NCBI GenBank assembly: GCA_903839895.1
Contig: CAIMDW010000004.1
Coordinates: 1 to 32,552, forward strand
DNA: 32,552 nucleotides
From: Candidatus Staskawiczbacteria bacterium
GTDB taxonomy: Bacteria > Patescibacteriota > Minisyncoccia > Minisyncoccales > Staskawiczbacteraceae
Direction of reading: 5' to 3'
Shown: in pieces, positions 7,906 through 15,213 of the stretch
Position numbering within the stretch: position 1 is the stretch's first letter
Layout of the letters: each line of letters starts with the position of its first letter
Translations under genes and position numbers: made by a program
Notes under the pieces: generated by a model
The model's input: only the letters and a program-made list of their open reading frames with translations
Told to the model about the DNA's origin: nothing
The model's database searches: none

Positions 7906-9390
7906 ATGGAGAATTTATTAAAAAAACATTTCGGGTACAATGCCTTTCGACCGCTCCAAAAAGAAGTCATTGAAAGGGTTTTGCTTGGAGAGGATTCTGT
8001 GGTTTTAATGCCTACAGGAGGAGGCAAGTCGCTATGTTTTCAACTGCCAGCCCTTATCCTTGAAGGCATGGCAATTGTCATTTCTCCGCTTATTTCATTA
8101 ATGAAAGACCAAGTGGATTCGCTTTGTGCAAATGGCATTGCGGCAGATTATATAAACAGCAGCCTTACCCAGTCAGATATTGCAGAAGTTATGGAACGGA
8201 TTAGCGCCGGGAAATTAAAAATTCTTTATATCGCCCCTGAAAGGCTTAGCGTACCGGGTTTTGAAGATTTTTTGCATACTCTATGCATTAGCGTTATTGC
8301 AATTGATGAGGCCCATTGCATTTCCCAGTGGGGACACGACTTCAGGCCAGACTACCGCAATTTGAAAGTGCTGCGCAGAAATTTTCCCAAAATTCCAATT
8401 ATTGCGCTAACAGCCACGGCCACCGAAGAGGTTCGCGAAGATATTGTAAGACAGCTTTCTCTGCAAGACCACAAAATGTTCATTTCCAGCTTTAATCGTC
8501 CCAATTTAAGCTATGAAGTTCTTCCAAAAAAAGATTCTTTCTCTTCAATTCTTAGCCTTGTAAACAGCGATAAAAACGCCAGCGCAATCATTTACTGTTT
8601 TTCGCGCAACGACACCCAAACAATGGTTGATAAATTGAATATGCACGGCTTAAAAGCAGTTGCTTATCACGCGGGATTAAATGCCAAAACTAGGAAAGAA
8701 AACCAGGAAAAATTCATCAAAGACGAAGCCAACATCATGGTGGCCACTATTGCTTTTGGAATGGGAATTGACAAGCCCGATGTGAGGCTGGTCATACACC
8801 ACAGTTTGCCAAAATCAATTGAAGGATATTACCAGGAAACCGGGCGCGCAGGAAGAGACGGATTGCCTTCTCGATGCGTGCTCTTTTTTTCATATGCCGA
8901 CAAATTCAAGCAGGATTATTTCATCAATAATATAAGAGACGACGACGAACGTGAAAAGGCGCAAGAAAATCTTGCCCAAGTGTTGCATTACGGCGACCTG
9001 CACAGCTGCCGGCGCAAATTTTTGCTCAACTATTTTAACGAACATTATCCAGAAACAAACTGCGGAAATTGCGACAAGTGCGTAAAGGAACCTTCATTTA
9101 AAATTATTCCGAAATTGTCATCTATGGTTGGGGGAATAAAAATTGAAAATGATTCGTGCGACAAAATATTGCTCGAAAAGTTAAAAGCGCTAAGAACAAA
9201 AGAAGCGCAGCGTTTGCATGTGCCCCCTTACGTGGTATTTGGCGATAAAACCTTGATTCAAATGGCAAAGCACCTGCCCAAAACAGAAGAAGCCTTCTTA
9301 GAAATCCACGGCGTTGCCAGCAAAAAACTGGAACAATTCGGCGAACAGTTCATGCAACTTATCCGCGAATACATCGACGAAAATATGTAA
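7906..9390 (+). CDS. recQ: ATP-dependent DNA helicase RecQ with Zn-binding and HRDC regions
   Basis: MPTGGGKSLCFQLPAL, DEAHCISQWGHDFRPDY, TATATEEVREDI, YYQETGRAGRDG, CxxCxxC, C-terminal HRDC-like segment. Confidence 0.94.
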   Translation: MENLLKKHFGYNAFRPLQKEVIERVLLGEDSVVLMPTGGGKSLCFQLPALILEGMAIVISPLISLMKDQVDSLCANGIAADYINSSLTQSDIAEVMERISAGKLKILYIAPERLSVPGFEDFLHTLCISVIAIDEAHCISQWGHDFRPDYRNLKVLRRNFPKIPIIALTATATEEVREDIVRQLSLQDHKMFISSFNRPNLSYEVLPKKDSFSSILSLVNSDKNASAIIYCFSRNDTQTMVDKLNMHGLKAVAYHAGLNAKTRKENQEKFIKDEANIMVATIAFGMGIDKPDVRLVIHHSLPKSIEGYYQETGRAGRDGLPSRCVLFFSYADKFKQDYFINNIRDDDEREKAQENLAQVLHYGDLHSCRRKFLLNYFNEHYPETNCGNCDKCVKEPSFKIIPKLSSMVGGIKIENDSCDKILLEKLKALRTKEAQRLHVPPYVVFGDKTLIQMAKHLPKTEEAFLEIHGVASKKLEQFGEQFMQLIREYIDENM

Positions 9391-9391
9391 G

Positions 9392-9474
9392 CGGAGGGTG
9401 CAGGACTCGAACCTGCAAGGGGATTTCTCCCTCTGGTTTTCGAAACCAGTGCCTTACCATTAGACTAACCCTCC
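9392..9474 (-). tRNA. tRNA-Ser(CGA)
   Basis: Acceptor GGAGGGT/ACCCTCC, long variable arm, anticodon stem-loop CTGGTTTCGAAAACCAG. Confidence 0.92.
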
Positions 9475-9503
9475 ATAAAATTATATTAGCACACTTTTAC
9501 CAA

Positions 9504-9526
9504 AAATGCGGCTTTTAGCCGCATTT
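9504..9526. terminator. Terminator-like hairpin
   Basis: AAATGCGGC-TTTTA-GCCGCATTT, 9-bp perfect stem downstream of the 9544-9963 gene. Confidence 0.55.
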
Positions 9527-9543
9527 ATTGCGATTTATTTAAC

Positions 9544-9963
9544 TTATTTTGTTTCGTTTTTTATCAGAACTTTATGCCAATCATTATAATCATAAATATC
9601 ATGAGCGATAATTCCTGCCACAACTCCCACGAAAATGCTTGGCAAATAAAAATAATCTATAAACCATACCACTGCCAGGAATATAGCTCCTGTTATCCAA
9701 TGATGCAAATGGATTTTGTAATTCTGCCCGATATTTATATATATGCAATCAACTTTTCCTGATTCTACAAAATATTTTGCAAAAAGTTTGGCGCCCAAAT
9801 ACCCAAGTACCAGGCCCACTCCTAAAAGCAAAGAGTAATACATAGAAGCCATCAATACGAAGGCTGGAAGGAATTTTCTTACTTTTGTTTTATTGTCGCT
9901 TTTTGCTAATTCTAAGTCTATTAACTTGTTGTTTATCTCGTTTAATTCAGCGTTATTTGTCAT
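9544..9963 (-). CDS. Hypothetical multi-TM protein with HLHHWITG motif
   Basis: 139 aa, several hydrophobic helices; IHLHHWITGAIFLAVVWFIDYFY...IIAHDIYDYNDWH. Confidence 0.65.
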   Translation of the reverse strand: MTNNAELNEINNKLIDLELAKSDNKTKVRKFLPAFVLMASMYYSLLLGVGLVLGYLGAKLFAKYFVESGKVDCIYINIGQNYKIHLHHWITGAIFLAVVWFIDYFYLPSIFVGVVAGIIAHDIYDYNDWHKVLIKNETK

Positions 9964-10090
9964 AAAAGAATGCCGATTTCCTGATAGAAACCGTTTAGTT
10001 TTACCCCTAACGTTAAATCTAATAATTTAATCTATTTTAGCATTCAAATGCCTCCCTGTCCAGCGTTAGCACCCAAACTTATCCCCACCT

Positions 10091-10122
10091 AAAAAACCGC
10101 CTTTTGAAGCGGTTTTTTAGGT
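10091..10122 (-). terminator. Terminator downstream of tRNA-Arg(CCT)
   Basis: AAAAAACCGC-CTTTTGAA-GCGGTTTTTT. Confidence 0.75.
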
Positions 10123-10130
10123 AAATTTTG

Positions 10131-10202
10131 TGCCCTCGGGAGGAATCGAACCTCCATTTAAGGTTTAGGAAACCTCCGTCCTATCCGTTGAACGACGAGG
10201 GC
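10131..10202 (-). tRNA. tRNA-Arg(CCT)
   Basis: Acceptor GCCCTCG/CGAGGGC, anticodon arm AGGTTTCCTAAACCT, GGTTCGATTCC T-arm. Confidence 0.92.
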
Positions 10203-10217
10203 AAGTTATGCTATGAT
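10188..10217 (+). promoter_or_regulatory. Putative promoter for the HtrA-like gene (TTGAAC-N18-TATGAT), -35 within the tRNA-Arg gene
   Basis: Sigma70-like hexamers upstream of ATG 10245. Confidence 0.4.
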
Positions 10218-10244
10218 ACCATAATAATCTTAAAAAATAAAGTC

Positions 10245-11249
10245 ATGAAGTCTCCAATTATTGAAATTGCTAAAAAAAGTTGCCCGGCAGTAATTACGGT
10301 AATCGCTTCCAAAGATTTGCCTAGGGCTGAAAATCTTTACGGTTTTCCCTATAGCAAAAAAGAAAAGAAAAGCCAGTTCCAGAAAACTCAAATTGGCGGA
10401 GGATCGGGATTTATTGTTTCTGCCGATGGCTATGTTTTAACTTCAAACCATGTAGTTTCCGACACTATGGCTGACTACACGGTCATTTTAGACTCAAAAC
10501 ACAAATATCCTGCAAAAGTTTTTTCCAGAAACCCAATAAACGACACTGCGGTCTTGAAAATTGATGGTGACAGCTTTCCGTTTTTGGAAATGGCAGACTC
10601 GGACACCATTGAACTCGGCGAAGATGTTTTGGCAATTGGAAACGCTTTGGGCGAGTTTACAGACACTTTGTCAGCGGGCATTGTTTCGGGATTATCCCGA
10701 TTCATTACGGCTTTTGGCGGGCTTGACCACCAGTCTCAAAACCTGCGAGGGCTAATCCAAACCGACGCCGCCATTAACCCTGGAAATTCGGGGGGACCTT
10801 TGGTAAATATGGACGGGAAAGTAATCGGCATAAACACTGCCACAATTTCGGGCGCCCAAAACATCGGCTTTGCAATCCCTATAAATTATGCCTCAAAAGA
10901 TTTGGAAGAAGTCAAAAAATACGGCAAAATTATTATGCCGTTTTTGGGAGTAAAATATGTTTTGATTTCCAAAGAAATGGCCGAAATAAATAAACTTCCG
11001 GTAAACGACGGGGCAGTGGTGGTAAGGGAAGCTTTGGGCGAATCTCCAGTGGTAAAAGGCTCGGCCGCGGACTTGGCGGGAGTGAAAGAATGGGACATAA
11101 TTTTAGAATGCAACAATGAAAAAATCAGCGTCAAAAATCCTCTTGCAGAAATCCTGCAAAAATGCAAAATCGGAGAACAAACAACTCTCAAAATCCTGCG
11201 CGACAAAAAAGAAATAACCCTAAAAATAAAACTGGAAGAGAAAATTTAA
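10245..11249 (+). CDS. HtrA/DegP-like trypsin-fold serine protease with C-terminal PDZ domain
   Basis: GGGSGFIVSADGYVLTSNHVV (His), NDTAVLKID (Asp), INPGNSGGPLVN (Ser), PDZ-like ...SPVVKGSAADLAGVKEWDIILECNNEKI. Track start 10128 rejected because it reads antisense through tRNA-Arg. Confidence 0.92.
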   Translation: MKSPIIEIAKKSCPAVITVIASKDLPRAENLYGFPYSKKEKKSQFQKTQIGGGSGFIVSADGYVLTSNHVVSDTMADYTVILDSKHKYPAKVFSRNPINDTAVLKIDGDSFPFLEMADSDTIELGEDVLAIGNALGEFTDTLSAGIVSGLSRFITAFGGLDHQSQNLRGLIQTDAAINPGNSGGPLVNMDGKVIGINTATISGAQNIGFAIPINYASKDLEEVKKYGKIIMPFLGVKYVLISKEMAEINKLPVNDGAVVVREALGESPVVKGSAADLAGVKEWDIILECNNEKISVKNPLAEILQKCKIGEQTTLKILRDKKEITLKIKLEEKI

Positions 11250-11264
11250 TAATTTAATTTAAAC

Positions 11265-11339
11265 AAAAAAACAAGTAAAGTTTTTCTTTTCGGGCTGGCC
11301 GTGGGTTTGGCGGGCGTGAAAAACTTTACTTGTTTTTTT
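11265..11339. terminator. Perfect 21-bp inverted repeat with 33-nt GC-rich loop between convergent genes; likely bidirectional terminator
   Basis: AAAAAAACAAGTAAAGTTTTT (11265-11285) and AAAAACTTTACTTGTTTTTTT (11319-11339). Confidence 0.75.
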
Positions 11340-11341
11340 AG

Positions 11342-12088
11342 TTAAACCTGTATCTTGGAAAAAAGATAACTGCCCGCTCCAATCAAAACCAAAACTATCA
11401 CCGCTAAAACCGTAAAATCGGTCATTAAGCCAAATTGTGCAACATTCCCAAGGGTACCGCGCAATCCGTCCACTCCATAAGCCAAAGGATCTAGCCTGAC
11501 AATCATTTCAAGGGCTTTTGGCAAGCCGGTCAAAGGAAAAAGAGAGCCCGAAAGGAAAAATATCGGCATCACCAAAAAATTCATAATCAATTGAAACCCG
11601 TGCATGTCTTCCAAAATTGAGGCGATGGCTGTTCCCAAAGCCGTAAAAATCAAGGCAATAAGAACCATGTAAATGAAAGCAATCGGCAGAAGCGCAAAGC
11701 TTGCAAGTTTGAATCCTGCTAAAAAAGAAATTGCAAAAACTATCAAACCCTGCAAAACGGCCACAGTTGCTCCTCCTAAAGTCCGTCCCAGCATTATCTG
11801 CCAGCGAGGAACAGGAGCCACTAAAGTCTCTTTCAAAAACCCAAATTGCCTGTCCCAAATCACGCTTATTCCTGAAAAAATCGCCAAAAACAAAATGCTC
11901 ATGGAAATGATTCCCGGCACCAAAAACTGGATGTAATTTCCTTGGCCGGCTTTTTGGAAAATCGGGCCCAAGCCGAATCCCAAGGCAAGCAAAAACAAAA
12001 TCGGCTGGCCAAGCGACCCGATTATTCTGGACTTCGACCTGAAATATTTGATTATTTCTCTTTTCCAAAGAGTGTAAATTGCGATCAT
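11342..12088 (-). CDS. ABC-2 type transporter permease (DrrB-like)
   Basis: Six-TM ABC-2 pattern with LVPGIISMSILFLAIFSGISVIWDRQFGFLKETLVAPVPRW. Confidence 0.92.
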   Translation of the reverse strand: MIAIYTLWKREIIKYFRSKSRIIGSLGQPILFLLALGFGLGPIFQKAGQGNYIQFLVPGIISMSILFLAIFSGISVIWDRQFGFLKETLVAPVPRWQIMLGRTLGGATVAVLQGLIVFAISFLAGFKLASFALLPIAFIYMVLIALIFTALGTAIASILEDMHGFQLIMNFLVMPIFFLSGSLFPLTGLPKALEMIVRLDPLAYGVDGLRGTLGNVAQFGLMTDFTVLAVIVLVLIGAGSYLFSKIQV

Positions 12089-12203
12089 AAATGTGGTTTA
12101 TTATTAAAGCGAGGCAATGAACTTTTCGTAGGCTCTGGTCCACTTGCCCGTAGAGGCAAAGGGGGTCACCAGCTCCGGAGAAAAGTTTGTTGCCGAGCGA
12201 AAT

Positions 12204-12995
12204 TTATCTGCGCCAGGCTCTTGCTCGCCCTGACATTGCCTGGTTTTTTACTGTTTCTTCGCGGATTTCGCTTCCTGTAAGCGCCAAAAACGCATCTTCC
12301 AAAGAATCTTTTTTTGTTTGGGCTTTCAATTCGTCAGCAGTTCCCTGGGCAATAATTTTTCCATGGTCAATTATGGCAATACGGTCGGAAACCTTGTCGG
12401 CTTCTTCCATATAATGCGTTGTCAGAAAAACCGTAATCCCTTCTTCCTGGTTCATTTTTTTCAAATATTCCCAAATATGGTTCCTTGTCTGCGGATCTAG
12501 CCCTATTGTCGGCTCATCCAAAAATAAAACCTTCGGGTGATGCAAAAATCCACGGGCAATTTCGAGGCGTCGTTTCATTCCTCCCGAAAAGTGCTTTACC
12601 AAGTCATCCTTCCTGTCCCAAAGTTCCACAAAAGTCATTAATTGCTTGATTCTTTCTTTACGGATTTTCACGGGAACTTTGTAAAGCATCCCATGCATGT
12701 CCATATTTTCGTAGGCTGTAAGATCGTCATCGAGGCTTGGATCCTGAAAAACAATTCCAAAAGAAGCCCGCGCTTGTTCTTGCTGTTTTGTCGGGTCAAA
12801 ACCATTTATCAGTATTGTTCCAGCTGTTGGGGCAGCTAATGTAGTCAACATTTTTATGGTTGTAGTTTTGCCGGCGCCATTCGGACCTAAAAAGGCGAAA
12901 ATTTCGCCCTTTTTTACGTTAAAGCTTATATTGTCTACCGCAGTAAAATCTTTAAACCTTTTTGTAAGGTTTTTTATTTCTATAATATTCTCCAT
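12204..12995 (-). CDS. ABC transporter ATP-binding protein (DrrA-like)
   Basis: Walker A GPNGAGKTTT, signature HFSGGMKRRLEIARG, Walker B VLFLDEPTIGLDP, TTHYMEEAD. Confidence 0.95.
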   Translation of the reverse strand: MENIIEIKNLTKRFKDFTAVDNISFNVKKGEIFAFLGPNGAGKTTTIKMLTTLAAPTAGTILINGFDPTKQQEQARASFGIVFQDPSLDDDLTAYENMDMHGMLYKVPVKIRKERIKQLMTFVELWDRKDDLVKHFSGGMKRRLEIARGFLHHPKVLFLDEPTIGLDPQTRNHIWEYLKKMNQEEGITVFLTTHYMEEADKVSDRIAIIDHGKIIAQGTADELKAQTKKDSLEDAFLALTGSEIREETVKNQAMSGRARAWRR

Positions 12996-13018
12996 TTTAT
13001 CAATACGAGATAAAATTA

Positions 13019-13423
13019 TTATTCGGTTGTCTTGCCGTCGAATTCTTCTTCATTTGCAGGATCTTCGGCTTCAGCTTTTGTCGCCCTTACAACTCCGTCT
13101 TGATGATGAGCAGGGGAGTAAATGGTATAAAGCTTCAAATCTTCAGAATCTGAAGTATTTATGACGTTGTGTTGGGCGCCTGCTGGAACAATAACTGCAA
13201 ACCCGTCTTTCACTTCATACTCGTTTCCATCAATAATTACTTTTCCTTGGCCTTTTTCAAAGCGGAAAAACTGGTCGTTGTCTTCGTGAACCTCCATCCC
13301 AATTTCTTCTTTTGGCAGAAGGCTCATCAAAACCAGCTGGCTGTGCTTGCCAGTGTACAAAACTTTCCTAAAATTTTCATTGTTACTTGTATCACTTTCT
13401 ATATTAGAACAAAATCCTTTCAT
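13019..13423 (-). CDS. Cupin-domain protein
   Basis: MEVHEDNDQFFRFEKGQGKVIIDGNEYEVKDGFAVIVPAGAQHNVINTSD cupin motifs. Confidence 0.9.
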   Translation of the reverse strand: MKGFCSNIESDTSNNENFRKVLYTGKHSQLVLMSLLPKEEIGMEVHEDNDQFFRFEKGQGKVIIDGNEYEVKDGFAVIVPAGAQHNVINTSDSEDLKLYTIYSPAHHQDGVVRATKAEAEDPANEEEFDGKTTE

Positions 13424-13458
13424 GTTTTTATTTTTTAATTATTATATTTTATTCTACC

Positions 13459-13490
13459 AAAAAACCGCCTTGATTGAAAGCGGTTTTTTG
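13459..13490 (-). terminator. Terminator downstream of the His/Arg tRNA pair
   Basis: AAAAAACCGC...GCGGTTTTTT. Confidence 0.7.
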
Positions 13491-13496
13491 AAAATG

Positions 13497-13568
13497 GGCG
13501 GCTAACGGGATTTGCACCCGTGATGACGCTGCCACAGAGCGTTGTGTTACTGCTACACCATAGCCGCC
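13497..13568 (-). tRNA. tRNA-His(GTG)
   Basis: G-1:C73 pair present, acceptor GCGGCTA/TAGCCGC, anticodon stem-loop ACGCTCTGTGGCAGCGT. Confidence 0.9.
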
Positions 13569-13571
13569 ATG

Positions 13572-13643
13572 TGCCCCCGGTTGGAATCGAACCAACAACC
13601 AGAACTTAGAAGGTTCTTATTATATCCATTTAACTACGGGGGC
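13572..13643 (-). tRNA. tRNA-Arg(TCT)
   Basis: Acceptor GCCCCCG/CGGGGGC, anticodon stem-loop AGAACCTTCTAAGTTCT, GGTTCGATTCC. Confidence 0.9.
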
Positions 13644-13676
13644 TTATGTATCAGATATTATCACAAAATTTCCCCT

Positions 13677-13705
13677 TTGACAATATGAAGTTTGTCGGTT
13701 AGAAT
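13677..13705 (+). promoter_or_regulatory. Sigma70-type promoter for the Pro-Gly tRNAs
   Basis: TTGACA (13677-13682)-N17-TAGAAT (13700-13705), 12 nt before tRNA-Pro. Confidence 0.65.
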
Positions 13706-13717
13706 AATCCTATAAAA

Positions 13718-13788
13718 CGGGGCGTCGTATAGTGGTAGTATAAACGCTTTGGGAGCGTTTGGTCTGAGTTCGATTCTCAGCGCCCCGA
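13718..13788 (+). tRNA. tRNA-Pro(TGG)
   Basis: Acceptor CGGGGCG/CGCCCCG + A, anticodon stem-loop AACGCTTTGGGAGCGTT, GTTCGATTC. Confidence 0.92.
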
Positions 13789-13800
13789 CAAAAAAATAAT

Positions 13801-13871
13801 GCGGGTATCGTATATCGGTATTACCTTAGCTTTCCAAGCTAATGAGAGGGGTTCGACTCCCCTTACCCGCT
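13801..13871 (+). tRNA. tRNA-Gly(TCC)
   Basis: Acceptor GCGGGTA/TACCCGC, anticodon stem-loop TTAGCTTTCCAAGCTAA, GGTTCGACTCC. Confidence 0.92.
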
Positions 13872-13880
13872 CACTCAAAA

Positions 13881-14609
13881 ATGCTGACTATAATTTTACT
13901 CTCAATTGCAACATTCATATCCACCTTGCTGGGCGGGCTTTTTGCAGTTAAATACAAAAACAAGCTCCACTATATAATGGCTTTTGCGGCCGGCGTTTTG
14001 CTGGGCGTGGTGGCATTTGATATTTTCCCGGAAATTATTGAGCAAGTTAATTTTTACAAGCTCAGCTCCTTATCTGCCATGATAGCTTTGGTGCTGGGAT
14101 TCTTGATTTTTCATATTTTAGAAAAAAGCATCTTGATTTACCATTGCCACGAAGAAAATTGCGACATCCACAAGCACCCTCAAATTGGCGTAGCTTCAGC
14201 TCTAGCGCTGGCAGGGCACAGCTTTATGGACGGAGTGGGCATTGGCCTAGGTTTTCAAGTCAGCCCCGCAATTGGCATATTAGTGGCCATTGCAGTCATC
14301 TCCCACGACTTTACCGATGGCATGAACACAATAAGCTTAATGCTCACAAACAAAAATACCGACAGAAAATCCAAAATATTCCTGCTTTTAGACGCCGCCG
14401 CCCCAGTCTTGGGAGCAGCCTCAACATTATTTTTCAAAGTTCCTCCCCAATTCTTAGTTCTATACCTAGGATTCTTCGCAGGATTCCTGCTTTACATCGG
14501 CGCCTCCGACATTCTCCCCGAAGCCCACGCCGAACACAGCTCTTACAAACTGATGGGTCTCACCATCTTAGGCACATTATTTATCTTCATCATCACTCGC
14601 TTTATCTAG
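13881..14609 (+). CDS. ZIP-family metal transporter
   Basis: Multi-TM with LAGHSFMDGVGIGLGF, ISHDFTDGMNTISLM, GASDILPEAHAEH. Start MLTIILLSIATF at 13881; the track start lies in tRNA-Gly. Confidence 0.88.
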   Translation: MLTIILLSIATFISTLLGGLFAVKYKNKLHYIMAFAAGVLLGVVAFDIFPEIIEQVNFYKLSSLSAMIALVLGFLIFHILEKSILIYHCHEENCDIHKHPQIGVASALALAGHSFMDGVGIGLGFQVSPAIGILVAIAVISHDFTDGMNTISLMLTNKNTDRKSKIFLLLDAAAPVLGAASTLFFKVPPQFLVLYLGFFAGFLLYIGASDILPEAHAEHSSYKLMGLTILGTLFIFIITRFI

Positions 14610-14612
14610 TTT

Positions 14613-14634
14613 TCTTATCTTGATTAAGATAAGA
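14613..14634. repeat. 9-bp palindrome TCTTATCTT-GATT-AAGATAAGA overlapping a putative -35
   Basis: Direct reading; TTGATT (14620-14625)-N16-TAAAAT (14642-14647), ATG at 14654. Confidence 0.6.
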
Positions 14635-14653
14635 TTTAGGATAAAATAGAGAT

Positions 14654-15172
14654 ATGAATACTTTAGAAGATTTATACACGTTTGTAGACTTGGCAAAAGC
14701 GAATAGGAAATATCCTGAAAGCACGGCCAATAATTTAAAATCGGCGCTTAAAATATTTGAGAAAGATTTGAATGCTGGGGAAATAAAGTCTTTGCATTTA
14801 ATAGAAACAAATATAGATGGAATATTCCGCACTGTGGTGATAAATAACAAAGACAAAAGCATCGGGTCTTTAAACACTTACAAAGCCCGGCTAATCAGGG
14901 TTATAAATGATTTTAAAAGATACGGCCAAGATCCCGCCAAAATCCAGAACTGGACCGCAAAACCTAGGAATTCCACACCCCTGTCAATTAAAAAAGATAA
15001 ACAGGATAAAGAAAAGATAAACTTATCCGATTCCCACCACACCCCTGTGCATAAAATAGAACTGGCCTTAAACAAAGATTCCATAGCCACGATTATTGTG
15101 CCAAAGGGCATAAATAGGGAAGACATCAAGGCTATAAAAAGCGTTCTCGATTCACTAGTCAGTGACAAATAA
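14654..15172 (+). CDS. Hypothetical protein; N-terminal half resembles a SAM-like core-binding domain of tyrosine recombinases
   Basis: KYPESTANNLKSALKIFEKDL...SIGSLNTYKARLIRVINDFKRYGQDP; no catalytic recombinase domain; C-term HKIELALNKDSIATIIVPKGINREDIKAIKSVLDSL. Confidence 0.6.
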   Translation: MNTLEDLYTFVDLAKANRKYPESTANNLKSALKIFEKDLNAGEIKSLHLIETNIDGIFRTVVINNKDKSIGSLNTYKARLIRVINDFKRYGQDPAKIQNWTAKPRNSTPLSIKKDKQDKEKINLSDSHHTPVHKIELALNKDSIATIIVPKGINREDIKAIKSVLDSLVSDK

Positions 15173-15180
15173 TTATATCA

Positions 15181-15211
15181 ACAAAAAACCGCCACTTGGG
15201 CGGTTTTTTGT
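15181..15211. terminator. Bidirectional intrinsic terminator
   Basis: ACAAAAAACCGCC-ACTTG-GGCGGTTTTTTGT, 13-bp perfect stem between convergent genes. Confidence 0.85.
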
Positions 15212-15213
15212 TC

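Noticed and set aside
10128-10244. N-terminal extension of the HtrA-like ORF (MCPREESNLHLRF...)
   Set aside because: Antisense translation of tRNA-Arg(CCT); the likely start is ATG 10245.
11508-12143. 211-aa minus-strand ORF overlapping the ABC-2 permease
   Set aside because: Out-of-frame shadow of the well-supported permease gene.
13497-13568. Possible loss of the G-1 residue in tRNA-His
   Set aside because: Realignment against the E. coli layout shows a normal encoded G-1 opposite C73.
13842-13880. N-terminal extension of the ZIP ORF (MRGVRLPLPAHSK)
   Set aside because: Lies within the 3' half of tRNA-Gly; ATG 13881 is the plausible start.
14144-14623. 159-aa Ser/His/Arg-rich plus-strand ORF
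   Set aside because: Alternate frame of the ZIP transporter; composition is typical of a shadow ORF.
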